From Sympetrum striolatum (lineage: Eukaryota; Arthropoda; Insecta; Odonata; Libellulidae), in NCBI GenBank assembly GCA_947579665.1, contig OX388348.1, positions 12,958,001-13,022,000 on the forward strand: a stretch of 64,000 bases of DNA, given 5' to 3'. Shown here piece after piece: positions 1-10,228 of this stretch. The position numbers and the translations under genes were made by a program. The notes beneath the pieces were generated by a model. The model was not told the DNA's origin and searched no databases. It worked only from the letters and a program-made list of their open reading frames with translations. Every line of letters begins with the position of its first letter. Positions within the stretch are counted from its first letter, which is position 1.

Positions 1-584
1 ATCAAGTATTGGCAATTCCAAGTTATAGTTGTCATTAAGGAGAAAATGTAAAATTAAAGAAATAATTTGATTTTAAATTTTACATTACGCAAACACAAAT
101 TCATACAAGTAAAATTAGGATTTAATTTCTGATTCTGAAATTTTCTCCGCGCTTAGCAGCTCGATTCGCTTTTGTATCATTTCAATACAGGTATTTAAAA
201 GACCAATGTTTGTACAAAATCGTAACAAGGAAAGATAATTTTAATTTCTCCTTGTACCTAATTCTTCACCTTGTGACAAGATCCATAAATAGAAAAAGAA
301 GTCAATTTACTGACGATGCTGATACTACAAATTCGAGAAAGGAGAGATGCTGAACAAGGGCGTTCAGACAGAAAGCTACCTCAATCCTCGCCTTGCCTAT
401 AAAGCTTCATTCCCTTCTCCGAAAGGAAAGTGAAGATACGTGCTTTGAAAGATGACAGGCGATAAAGAAGGGAGGGAAGGGGCTCGAAGCCGCGTCTTCT
501 GGGACGAGAGAGAAAGGGTAGTTTGGAGGAAGTGGTTGTTTGGGAAAGTATATAAGGGTTTAGGGAAGGATTCCGTAAGACGGG
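1..584. other. Unannotated spacer, becoming purine-rich
   Basis: No gene or repeat is recognised here. The first 300 bases are plain AT-rich spacer. From about 400 to 580 the plus strand becomes purine-rich (runs of GGGA, GAGAGAAAGGG and GGAAGG) and merges into the G/T-rich block that follows. Confidence 0.6.
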
Positions 585-1080
585 GTATTTAGAAGTTAGG
601 AAGGGTGTGCCTAAGATGGGGTTTATGGTTTGAGTCCAGCGGGGGGGAAGGATGAAGGAGGCGTCTTAGCATGGCAATTCTGGTAGGAGTGGAATGGTGA
701 GGATTATGAATGCAGACAACACGGAAAGATAGGCGAAGTGAGGTTCGTTTTTTAAAAAAACAGTGTTGGGTTAGTTCGATGACGGGTGGACACATGAAGG
801 TTACGATTGATGGTTCATTGGTTGCGTGGATCAGGAGTTTTAGGGGTTGGTTGACGACTGAATCGTTGGGTAGTTCGAACGGGTGGATTAAAGAAGAGTT
901 AATGGTAGGATAGACGGCTGGTAATTGCGCGGGTGGCGTGCTGGTTGTTTGGGAGGTGAATGAATGGTTTAATGGTTGGGTGGACGGTTGATTGTTGGGA
1001 AAGTTTGCGGTCGGGTGGGTGGCTTGATTGGTGGATCGGATTGGGAGGGAGGATGGGTTATTTTAAATCGGTGAAGGGGT
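585..1080 (+). repeat. G/T-rich, C-poor strand-asymmetric block 1
   Basis: The plus strand is dominated by G and T, with recurring words such as GGGTTGG, GGTGG, GGATGG and TTGGGTGG. C is rare except in occasional CG steps. Both strands carry short open frames that are by-products of this composition. The pattern suggests a degenerate simple-sequence or minisatellite tract, although no clean period can be read by eye. A second block with the same character lies at 2036-2545, separated by AT-rich DNA containing a SINE and a MITE. Function unknown. Confidence 0.5.
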
Positions 1081-1551
1081 GCTTTGTAATTGAAAGCGAG
1101 AGTATTTGATTGCCGTAATGATTATTCGAAGATATCTGAAGATGTTTGGGTTATTTAGATGGGAGATGCGGCACACCCTGGTGATATGCGAGTAAAGAAA
1201 ATATTATGGTGGTCAATTAATAACAATTTATGCTTTCGACAGTTGAAAAAACGAAATGCTGACTGAAAATTTTATATAAGACAGCCATTCACAAGATTAC
1301 TCAAAGCACTAACAATGAAAATATGGTATTGTCAAAAATGAATCGTGGAGAATCAAGGTACGATTATTATGTAAGAAATAACAATAATGGTAACAATACT
1401 TGATAAAAATATAGTATTTTAATGATTTAATTTTGGAGCAATTGCTATGCAAGAATTAACAACAATGGTAACAATACTTTGATGACATAAACCATAAGAA
1501 CAATGACGACATTAACCATTGTTAAGCATGAATGTTGATTTCGCACTTACG
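1081..1551. repeat. AT-rich spacer with a repeated AACAATGGTAACAATAC word
   Basis: Two copies of a roughly 25 bp segment containing AACAATGGTAACAATACTT (and the variant AACAATAATGGTAACAATAC) lie about 77 bp apart, at 1374-1401 and 1451-1480. Similar TAACAATAGTAAC words occur on the other strand in the 7.7 kb tandem array, where the period is also about 75-80 bp. Nothing coding is seen. Confidence 0.45.
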
Positions 1552-1672
1552 GGCGTGCACCAAGGAAAAATTCCAAAAAAGAACTGACCAGAAAAAGTCT
1601 GAAAAGACCGGGACTTGAACCCGGACCCCCAAATTGCAAGAAGGTTACTCTACCCAATTAACCAACCAGACA
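1552..1672 (-). mobile_element. tRNA-derived SINE (type S4), minus strand
   Basis: Read on the minus strand, the head (about 1671 to 1603) has an A-box-like TGGTTAATTGGG and a B box GGTTCAAGTCC (1611-1621) inside a perfect 5 bp T-stem, CCGGG/CCCGG. The acceptor stem and anticodon arm do not fold properly, so this is a tRNA-derived element, not a tRNA gene. The tail continues to about 1552 and includes GGAATTTTTCCTTGGTGCAC. The same tail is found beside another tRNA-like head at 9526-9570, which supports a mobile family. The insertion boundary and target duplication were not resolved. Confidence 0.6.
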
Positions 1673-1828
1673 AGAATATTCTAACAAGATTGATTGATAT
1701 AAAAATCCATAGCTAACAAACGTTTACTAGACCACCTTATTGCAAGTAAAAGTAAAGTAAGTTCAACAGATGGAATATAGTGATCCAGTAAAAGTATGGT
1801 TGCTGTGCATTTTTCACACGTTAACAAG

Positions 1829-1909
1829 TACACTCCTGGCCAAAATTAACGCAGCACCTCCCTAGCGATCCTTACGGCCGGTGCTGCGTTAATTTTGGCC
1901 AAGAGTGTA
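1829..1909. mobile_element. Snapback MITE, Tc1/mariner-like ends
   Basis: Two 29 bp arms (1829-1857 and 1881-1909) are inverted complements with one mismatch, around a 23 bp centre. Each end begins with TACACTC followed by TGGCCAAAATTAACG, so the element starts and ends with TA, as expected for Tc1/mariner insertion at a TA dinucleotide. The CTGGCCAAAA-type terminus resembles Tc1-like ends. At about 81 bp it has no coding capacity and must have been moved in trans. The near identity of the arms suggests a fairly recent origin. Confidence 0.75.
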
Positions 1910-2035
1910 CAACAGTATTGAACCTGAATATATATCGACGATTAATTGGCATTAACTATTGTTGGAGGACATATAATTGTTAATTTAAGGTGTACACTTA
2001 AACTGTTACTAGCTAACTGTTCCTAAACCTAGCCT

Positions 2036-2545
2036 CATATGTTATTTGGGTCGACGTAGGTGGTTAAACGGTGAGATTTGTATCCATGGGATTTGCTCCA
2101 GTAAGTTGGATTGAGATGGTTGAATGGACTAATAAATGAGAGATTCCTAAAAAAGAGAAAGGGTAGATTGCTCCAGGAGAGAGAATTGGTTACAGGGTGG
2201 TTTGGCCATGGGTTGATTAGCAGAAAGAGAACGTTTGAAGGGTTGATCTGGACACACGTAGATGTTCATGGTGGTTTCCTCTGGGAGTCGAATCGGACAC
2301 TTTAACAGCGGAGGAGATTGATGAGGGTTGGTCGAATTTGTTTAGAGAAAAGAATGCATAGGGATGAGACTTTATTTATTCGAAGGATTACCCGCGAGGG
2401 GTTGGATTGATTTTTGAGATTAAAGGGGGGAAGATGGGGCTACATTTAGATTAGGGCTTATTTCGGGGGAAAGGTTGGGTGCGTAACGGGTAGTTAAGGG
2501 GTGGTTATTTTCATTTGAGTATTAAGGGGGGTGTTAGGGTTAGAA
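2036..2545 (+). repeat. G/T-rich, C-poor strand-asymmetric block 2
   Basis: This has the same composition as 585-1080: GGTGG, GGGTTGG, GGAGGAG and a GGGGTTGGATTGA stretch, with strong G excess on the plus strand. A 64-codon open frame at 2111-2305 has no recognisable motif and is attributed to composition. The block fades into ordinary AT-rich DNA after about 2545. Confidence 0.5.
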
Positions 2546-3670
2546 GAAAAAGTTAAGTTCAACAGCTGGAACTTAAAAGTGATATGGAATAGATTGGATT
2601 AGTTATAAAAGAGTTTGAACGGTTCCTTTATACACAAGTGAGGCTTACGGTCAGGCGCCTGCGCTTTCCCGCACATACACAGTAAAGGTCAGAATTGCTC
2701 TTTTTTGGACAGTCAAAACTATTGAAAACATAATTTTTGGATTATTAATTTCATCTCGATACATAATTAACTACAATAAGGATGGATTAAGCAAACAAGA
2801 AAACCAAAAAATGAGAATTAATATGGGATTGAGCACATTTGATTTATTGAAGAATTTAATTTATTCACAATTATTTATAAAATGTATTGAAGTACGTGAA
2901 CCAACCAAAGGGTAAAACTTATATATGTGTATTATTTACTTTGCCTATTTTAATTACTAACAACCATTATATAATTTATTCTAATATTTAGTAATTTAAG
3001 TGTTTGATTAATATTTATTGAATCCTTTTGACTATTTATTATTTTACTGAATAATGAGGCACCCCTTGACGATTATCCCTACAAGGTATCTCTACAATAA
3101 ATCCTCTTTCTAAAATTTAAAAGATATTTTTGAGAGTTTTCTCGTCCAAAATATTAAATTTTATTGTGTGAAGCCGTTGGAAAAAATCAGAACTATCACC
3201 CCCAATGTCCTGGAAATATCGCTTTTGCAAAAAGATAGAAAAAGAATGCTTCGCACATCAGATAAGCACTGAACCATTTCGGAGGATTACACTCAGTTCA
3301 TTTCATTCGAATAAATCCCAATGGGCGGCAGATTTCGAGATAAAAATGGGTTAGAAACAGGTGCACCTTTCTAGCCACAAGCAGCCTTAGTCCCCTTTTT
3401 GTGTACGCCCTGAGGGGATCCTCTCACTTGCTTGCCACCTGATCCGACCCTTGGAAGAGGTTAAGTCAGAAAATGACTGAAAAGAGATTTCAACTGATGG
3501 AACTTGTAGGGGTGTGGAGCTGTGAAGAAGAGCTTTTTGAATCAGATCTAATAAGAGATGAATTGAAGTGGGCGGGTGACTAAATTAAACGTCAATACAA
3601 GATGCTAGGGAATACTAAAGGTTCCTTAAAACGCGTAACATTGCATGTCTAGCTTCACTCAGAACGGTTT
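2546..3670. other. AT-rich spacer, no gene seen
   Basis: Mostly AT-rich DNA. At 2896-2925 the plus strand reads GTGAACCAACCAAAGGG, resembling the LINE tail word at about 47350 (ATGAACCAACCGAAGGG), but nothing upstream supports a LINE frame. Positions 3340-3480 are less AT-rich with no recognised feature. Confidence 0.5.
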
Positions 3671-3675
3671 TAAAA

Positions 3676-3757
3676 CAAGTGAAAAATAGTGACCTGTCTG
3701 GGACTCGAACACCCACTTTCCAAGTGGGCGTTCTAACCACTTAACTACAGAGTTATA
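3676..3757 (-). mobile_element. tRNA-like SINE fragment S3a, minus strand
   Basis: On the minus strand the order is an A-box-like GTAGTTAAGTGGTTAGAAC, a CCACTTGGAAAGTGGG arm, a B-box-like GTTCGAGTCCCAG, then GTCACTATTTTTCACTTG. The same order (A box, CCTGCC..GGGAGAC arm, B box, TTTTCACTTC) appears at 4243-4330, 31268-31325 and 31346-31440, which defines a SINE family. Together with S3b it forms a head-to-head inverted pair. No proper tRNA acceptor stem is present. Confidence 0.6.
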
Positions 3758-4057
3758 TTCTTCTCACTTCTGTAAACGGGGGATTTTATGCTTACAATAG
3801 TAGTGCTTCACTTACTGGCACCAACCACCACCAGAGTTCCTTACCGAGTCCACCGAATGACATAGCGATATTAAGAGATATCCTATCCTATTTCTTTTCT
3901 TAGCTTTAAGACATTATCATAATTATAATAACTAAGCTTAGTTTTTATATTGTACCTCTCTCACTAGCGCATTTTATATATCAGAGTTTTTCCCACAAAC
4001 TAATTTTCTTTAAGCGTTTGTTCGTATGAATTAATTTACAATAAATATTACCGACAT

Positions 4058-4135
4058 GCGAGGTTAAGTGGAAGACCTGGGACAGACAGAGACCTGGGCC
4101 TAACCTCGCCAATAAAGGGTCCGTCTATCTATCAA
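4058..4135 (+). repeat. Stem-loop followed by AATAAA and a TCTA-rich end; possible retroelement 3' terminus
   Basis: GCGAGGTTA (4058-4066) and TAACCTCGC (4101-4109) form a perfect 9 bp stem around a loop containing two GACCTGGG repeats. AATAAAGGGTCCGTC follows at once, then CTATCTATC. A 3'-terminal hairpin, a poly(A)-type signal and a short tetranucleotide tail together resemble the end of a non-LTR retroelement or an RNA 3' end. Only one copy is seen here, so this is inference. Confidence 0.4.
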
Positions 4136-4242
4136 TGAAAATTTTACAAATGATAAAATAGAAGTTAAACTTATCACAGAAAAACGTGCGACTTAACTAT
4201 TCATTATTTTGAACATAAAACCTCTATTGAAAGAATTGAGGA

Positions 4243-4330
4243 CGCGACTCGGTAGTTTAGGGGTTAGAATACCTGCCAGTAAAATGGGAGACCTGGGTTC
4301 GACTCCAAGCCATAACTTTTCACTTCTTGC
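4243..4330 (+). mobile_element. tRNA-like SINE fragment S3b, plus strand
   Basis: A head with CGGTAGTTTAGGGGTTAGAA (A-box region), a CCTGCC..GGGAGAC middle, a B box GGTTCGACTCC, and the tail CATAACTTTTCACTTC. It is oriented opposite to S3a, with heads facing each other about 490 bp apart. The T-stem is imperfect and no anticodon arm folds well, so I call it a decayed SINE, not a tRNA. Confidence 0.6.
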
Positions 4331-4950
4331 ATAACCATTGGTTTACTTCAATCCCATCATTCGCTTCACTAACGTCCAGAGATGCGATCCTTCGGGAGGT
4401 TTTGACAGATGGTAACGCGTCAGGGTGTTCAAGGGGAACTGGATAGTTAGTTTTAACGCTCCTAGGGTTAGTTTACAATGGGGAAAAGGGGAGGCCCATT
4501 TAGGGGTCGAAATGGGTCGGTCGGGAGCGGTAAAAAAAGCGAAGGGTTTAGCGGAATGTTTAGAAATGGGGTAATGTGCGAGGGTGGGATTTTCGAGGGG
4601 ATGCAGTGGAAGGGACATGGGGAGGCGGAGGGGCAAAAGGTGGCTGAAAAAAGTGGAATATAGGGGAGAGAGAGAGAGATGTGTGGACGTAGCAGCAGAG
4701 TTGCGGTCGTCAGCGACAAGTCTTTCGCATTCACACGTTTCGCAGGACGTGCTACGAATACAGAATACCATTCGCGCTAACCGCGACGAGCCGCTCTTCC
4801 TCCGAAAAAAAAGAACGCCATCTACCGCACCCGTCGGGCTCCTCTTTTGTAATGATCGAAGGACATTTAGTAAACATTTTCCGTCGGAGGAACGGTGGAA
4901 TAAAGTAAACATGAGAGGAAGAAAATCGACGTTTTTAAAGAGGCATTAAA
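4331..4950. other. G-rich, CpG-containing island; overlapping open frames not accepted as genes
   Basis: From 4470 to 4690 the plus strand is purine/G-rich (AAAAGGGGAGGCCC, GGGGAGGCGGAGGGGC and a GA run near 4670), and 4680-4910 is CpG-rich. A 189-codon frame on the minus strand and a 121-codon frame on the plus strand overlap through the same bases. Neither carries a recognisable motif, which points to low stop-codon density caused by composition. Confidence 0.5.
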
Positions 4951-6202
4951 ATTTGTTATGGTTACCGCAGGAAAATTTTTTTTATAAGTTTACGTCATCT
5001 TTCATTTTTTGGTTCGGGATGGTATTATGCGCTCTAAACATAACCTCGACCGTTTCCGGTGTTTAAAGCCGTGCTCACAGCGTCATGTGTCTTTGGTGTA
5101 CCGCGTAATACCGGAGGATAAAATTTTATTTAGATTCCGCGATCAATATGTCCTTTATTTTATAAGAAATTTTACGTACAGACAATGGATATTCAACAAG
5201 GGATATTCATAAATTTGGCCATTTCCTGAACACACGGTAGATAATTATTTCCTGAAGGTTGCATACATTTTCCTATGCTAATTTTGTACAACTAAAGGGA
5301 TGAAAAAGCAAATACTGTTTGGAATATGCCTTAAAATTAAAAAAAATATACGTTTAAGACATCATTGTGAATAATAAAACAAGAAACCTATAATAATTAT
5401 GAACTTCAAAACATAAAATAATTTTTAACATAACATATTATACTGCTATCCTTACAGAAGCTGGTGTAAGTATTGGTAAACCATTGGAATTACAAGATTT
5501 TGCAGATAAAAACATTGTAATATCCTCGCCTAACTAGGGGTGTTCATAATATTCCATACTGACACTATAAACTGATGTGAAGAGTCGATTAATTATTTTT
5601 AAGTTAGCGTTGGTAACTTTGGTTCAAACCATACAGCAGATCATAACATGCATTGTAAATATTAGTGTCATGTAATTGAAGTCGAGGCGAAGCTATTAAA
5701 GCAACCAAGCCTTAATTGAAGCATACGAAAGATTAAAAAAATAGCGTAAACGTGGATAAATAAGAAAAGATCAGCATAAACTTGACCTTCTTTTATCGAA
5801 AATCATCACCTCTTGACTTTAGAGTGAGATTTTTCTCCGACGCCTCGTCTAGTAACGACAAAATGATAGAGTTGTAAAGTATCTGCAAAAACAGTCGTAA
5901 CAATAAAATCCGTGGCGTGAATGCCAAAAAATTGTGTCAAAGAAAAAGGAGGACAAATGATTGGTTAAAGGCTGTGTGTGCTGGAACAAACGATGAAGTT
6001 AGGTCGTACGAAGCATGAATACGAAACGATCAATTGATGACCCATAAATCATACGAGGCAATGGAGGGATACCGTCAATTTATGCTCTCCTTCGTATGTT
6101 TAGCATTTCCCCTTTGCATACTGAGTCCGTCTGAGGGAAAAGTTGGCACCCGCCGAGATCAAATACAGCTTCCATTAGATGCATCTCTCTGTAGTCTTCA
6201 GC
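4951..6202. other. AT-rich spacer, no feature seen
   Basis: Ordinary AT-rich DNA. A 67-codon frame at 5009-5212 has no recognisable domain. No tRNA-like, LINE-like or inverted-repeat structure is recognised. Confidence 0.5.
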
Positions 6203-6520
6203 CCAATGGCTGGTTTGAATCTCCTACATCAATAGCTACACAAGACTATAGAAGGGGGGATGAGGCCACTAGGTAGAATGAGGAGTGAGGTAGTTTACCC
6301 TTTTATTCCTCACCTAACCAAAAGGGTAGCAAGAGGAGTACGTCAATATAGGTGACCCATAATGACTCTACTAGCAACACCTTACCCAGAATTTTATGGA
6401 GAGAAAATTTAGTCATTACTCAGCATCACTAATGCATCAGTCATTTTTGTATAATCAAAGCCATGAACAATACTGATAAAAGTAAATAAACGATGCATTT
6501 TTCATCATCCTGTACAAATG
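6203..6520 (+). mobile_element. Repeat family A, copy 1 (long copy)
   Basis: It begins with AATGGCTGGTTTGAATCTCC (B-box-like GGTTTGAA), continues through GGATGAGGCC to the family hallmark GAGTGAGGTAGTTTACCC, and then has the downstream segment also seen in copies 6, 7, 8 and 9. That segment contains CCCATAATGACT, CATTACTCAGCATCACTAAT and AAGCCATGAACAATACTGAT, then AAAAGTAAATAAACGATGC. This is one of the most complete copies. It has no coding capacity. The family is unnamed here and its class is undecided. Confidence 0.75.
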
Positions 6521-7700
6521 AAAATATCTCACTTTTAAAGATGTTATCCAACCTATAAGAAAAAGCTAACAAATTCAGCAGGGCGAAATTTGGGAAAAAT
6601 CACAACTGTCGTTTAAGCTCAATTTTCGAACTCAATTTCAGTGGGAAAGATAGACATGTACAAATATTGATGAATTATTAAAGTAGTACATATTTTCGTT
6701 GATCGATTAGCATAATGAAATTGTGCACTACTTTCATGATACCTGAATGTATGTATACGAGTACATTCCACCTTAAGAGAAATGAAAAATGAAATGATTT
6801 TTCACAGGCACAGCCGCAGTGCGTTTTCTGGTGAAATGCATAAATGCACAGAAATCTCTTACTCCTTATTTTAGCGACAATAGCAGTCAGCATTATGAAT
6901 TACCTTGGTATTAATATCTGCTAACTCTACTCCTTCTGGGAAGCAAACAATACAATCTGCAAACGCCATTTTAACCAAAACTGCTGAGGGTCTTTATCCG
7001 CGAAATCTAATCTACTTATCGCATCAAAATACGGCAATTTTCTACAGCTACACCTACAAAAAAACAGTCAAAATTTGATGCCAGTTTAAGTACTGATTTA
7101 CAACTTAAAAATCACAGCCGTATCTGATTCGGACGAGATAATCGTGAGTGATAGGTTAAACGCGAAGCGAAAATACGCTTCTAGGCTTGCTGAGTCAGCT
7201 CTCGACGAGTTTCTAGTTAATATGTTTGAAACGAGCGCGGCAAGCAAAGCGTGTTTGTTCCAGGTGAAAAAGCTGAGCAAGGAAAGTGTGACGGGAATTG
7301 TGGATATCTTGCCTTTTCATCTGCTTGTTTAGTAGGTGAGGACGAAGAGGTTGCACGTATCGGGTGTAAAGTCTCCTTAAAGCGTTTTAATTCGCACCAG
7401 GCAACGTTTGCTGTTTAATGAGTTTAGCTGCCGACGCGTTTCCGTTTCTTCCTCTCCATTCAACCTTCACCCCCTTAAGCCTTCGACAATAAGACATCTT
7501 TAAGAGAGATAACAATGAAAAGCGTTCGTACCGATTCTCTTAAAAACAAAACTATTCGGAATTGGGAACTCCAACGGAAGCAAGATGTTACTATGCATTA
7601 GAACGTCACGTATGCGTTGTTAAAGCTAAAATGGTTGGAGTACATTCTTGAAAAGTGAAGTAAAAACCGCGGGTAAATGAAGTATTGTTATGACGTGTTC
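6521..7700. other. Spacer with a moderately GC-rich patch at 7090-7480
   Basis: AT-rich to 7090. Positions 7090-7480 are richer in CG steps (GCGAAGCGAAAATACGC, GAGCGCGGCAAGC), and both strands carry 60-62-codon frames through the same bases. No recognised gene or repeat. Confidence 0.45.
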
Positions 7701-7930
7701 AGGAAATAGCGGGAAATTTTTCAACAATCGTACATACACCTGCCTACTGTTACCAATTTATAATTGTTACGACATATAACTAAGGAATAGTTGGAAAATT
7801 TTCAACAATAGTACACCTGTTAACTGGTACCAAGTTACTATTGTTACGACAATAATTAAGAAATAGTTAATAATTATTTCGACAATCGTACACCTAACTA
7901 CTGTCGCCATGTTACTGTTACTATGGTAAC
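7701..7930. repeat. Degenerate tandem array, three units of about 73-82 bp
   Basis: Units start at about 7701, 7783 and 7858. Each runs AAGGAAATAG..., TTTTCAACAATCGTACACCT, AACTG...CCA, then TTACTATTGTTACGACA. Units 2 and 3 are the most alike. The array lies in AT-rich spacer and is non-coding. It resembles an old minisatellite seed. Confidence 0.65.
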
Positions 7931-9057
7931 GTTGTCATTATTGCCCCTAAATTTCTTAACCACGGAATATTCAAACGAAGTCAAATCTCTTATCCTTCAC
8001 AATATTCCCCATATCCTTCATACAATTTTTATAAACTCCCTCCGATATAAAACAGATTACAAAGGCAAGCGATTTGAATATAGCATCGCGAGTTATAAAA
8101 TTGCAACTGGGCCCGTTATATAATTCGTATTGGGCAGAAGGACGGAATATTCGCGAAATAATTCACTTGGAAAGGTCACCTCTCCAACCAAGAAACACCT
8201 CGACTGCCATTTTTATACGGCTCGAGGCAAAGTATGAAAATAACTCCGCTTCAATAAAAGTATGACGCCCCCAAAATGGGGGACCAACGCTGGATAGGAC
8301 AAAGATGATGCGATCGATGTAGGGCCCAAAAAAGTATTAAAGATGACACTGGCGATGGAGCTACAGTAATGAAGCAAGAAGATTAAAATACAAATCCATG
8401 AATGATTAATCTCTTTTTATTCCCAACAAATAGGATGGATATCAATTTATCGGAATGCAAATAGTTGTTAATTTATTTAAATTTAAAAGAATATTAACAG
8501 CTATTTAACCGTGTTTACGTGAATAATAATTCACTATGGCTACCTTAATTTCTAACGATTAATTTACGGAAATTGGATAGACTCGAAATTACTGATTCGG
8601 ATATATAGATTACTTATTTAGTCTATTTTTCCATGATTATGAGAGATATACATTACATAATTAAAATCAGCATAATACGAAACATGGAAAACAAAAGATT
8701 AAAAATAATTGATGTTTTCACTACAAAAAATACGAATTTTATTATATTTAAAATTAATACTTAACATTTAGTACATTCAATGATGCATTTTATTTTTATT
8801 TTAATAACAATTTCTTACTATTCGAGAAAAAAGAGGAGCCCCACGATATTGACGACTAATCTCAATACAATGAATACATAAATAGTACAAAAATTAATTT
8901 GTTAATAAATATGAAAATAATAAGCTATAATATGAGCATTTTTTGACACATGTAGTGAACCATGAGATACAAACTACATGATTTATCATATCCCCATTAA
9001 CGCACCAGTTTCCATTCTTCTAAAACCAACACCTGATTAGCAACAACCGCCTCTCCT
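7931..9057. other. AT-rich spacer, no feature seen
   Basis: Very AT-rich, especially 8390-8960. Short frames at 7923-8265 show no motif. No repeat copy is recognised. Confidence 0.5.
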
Positions 9058-9395
9058 ACTCCAGGAAACGTTAGACCGAATATTCGCCGTGGCAACGCAA
9101 ATAAAACTTACGGAACCGAACACAAATTCAATAAAGCCGGGAATAATTAACGAGTCGACGCAGTTTCATTAGCTAATCCCTTTCGATAACATCAGTTCTT
9201 CCGACACCAGCCAATTGATTTCCATTTCTGACGTCAATAATAAAACCTCTTAATACATTACGCCTTCCTCCCCTAAATTCATAATAGCTGTTCCTCCCGA
9301 GCTAATCAGCGGGGAAAAATTGAATCAGCGTCAGGTTATGAGTGACGTCACCGGTTGTATAAAGGGATTAAGGTCGAAATAATGACGTGGAATAT
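9058..9395 (+). promoter_or_regulatory. Candidate regulatory island with CRE sites and a TATA box
   Basis: This mixed-composition island has two perfect CRE palindromes TGACGTCA (9229-9236 and 9343-9350) and a half-site TGACGTGG (9383-9390). A TATAAA (9358-9363) starts 7 bases after the second CRE. The same CRE-then-TATA arrangement recurs at 10086-10107. TGACGTCA is the known CREB/ATF site. Use as a promoter is inference: no transcript start or downstream gene is seen. Confidence 0.35.
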
Positions 9396-9525
9396 GAGCT
9401 TCGTAATAAATATTAGCCTCTCAGCCATGCCTTAATGGATAGAATAGTTCTAGTTTTTCTAATGAGAATGGATAGTTAATAATACATTGAATTCAGAAAG
9501 AAAGGTAAGTAGGTGATAAGTCGTG

Positions 9526-9675
9526 CACCTAGGAAAAAAATTCCAAGGAAGAACGAACATGAAAAAAATGTTATGTTCGAATAGCTGAATCGAGAGAGCA
9601 ACTGAGCGTCTGGGGAGATCTGGGCTCGAGTCCTGGTTCTGCATTTTTCATATCCGTTATTCCTTGGAATCTTTA
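9526..9675 (+). mobile_element. tRNA-like SINE head bracketed by inverted copies of one tail
   Basis: A tRNA-like core at about 9575-9645 has an A-box-like ATAGCTGAATCGAGAGAG and a B box GGCTCGAGTCC. To its right is ATTTTTCATATCCG, then TTATTCCTTGGAAT. To its left is the inverted counterpart ATTCCAAGGAAGAACG followed by AACATGAAAAAAATG, ending outward in GTGCACCTAGG. The arms match over about 33 bp with roughly six mismatches. The left tail also matches the tail of the SINE at 1552-1602. It is either two SINEs joined head to head or a foldback derivative. Confidence 0.55.
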
Positions 9676-10228
9676 ATTGACTTTTGTCCCGATCTTCTTA
9701 GTGCTTGTAATCACACGTATGCACCCGTAATATGCCGTAATACAAGTTATGGCATTTATAAAGTCCCACATTATCGAATCTTATATATGTTATTAATCAT
9801 AGAGTCATCATTCTACGCTTATGCAAATGTTTTCGTACAAACATAAAATATGAACAAAGTAGAGGCTAAATACAACACTCCTCATAATGTCTCCCATAGA
9901 GTGTGCCTCATTTCTTTTCAAGAGCTTTTGAAGTTTGTATTGCAGTGTTAGAAATTCCGACCGTCCATCAAGCCGAATACCGTACGGACAAAACGAATAA
10001 GATTGAACGAAATATTACGTTAGGATGATATTCTTGTAAAATCTTATGACATGACGAGGCACACTGAGAGCTGCACACCAGAAAATGACGTCAGTAAAGA
10101 GTATAAAGAATCATGATTTCATTATGTATAAAAGGCAGATAAATACTTATCATTATTAAAGGACTTTCTTTGGCGAAATTGAGACTTTTAAGATTATACG
10201 ATATACGAATGTATTTATTAGATGGAAC
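9676..10228. other. AT-rich spacer with a CRE-TATA module
   Basis: Ordinary AT-rich DNA except at 10086-10107, where TGACGTCA (10086-10093) is followed 8 bases later by TATAAA (10102-10107). Another TATAAAAGG lies near 10126. The module copies the arrangement at 9343-9363. Nothing coding is recognised downstream. Confidence 0.35.

Noticed and set aside
2896..2925. Sixth RTE-like LINE tail (GTGAACCAACCAAAGGG)
   Set aside because: Only the short end word matches; no LDD.RGG or EMK residues lie upstream.
4666..4680. GA microsatellite
   Set aside because: Only a few units inside a generally purine-rich tract; not a distinct locus.
4343..4912. 189-codon minus-strand frame
   Set aside because: It overlaps other frames on both strands, has no motif, and its start and end cross a SINE-adjacent spacer and a purine-rich tract.
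7701..7930. CRISPR-like array
   Set aside because: Units are diverged throughout with no conserved short repeat and unique spacers, in an evidently animal genome.
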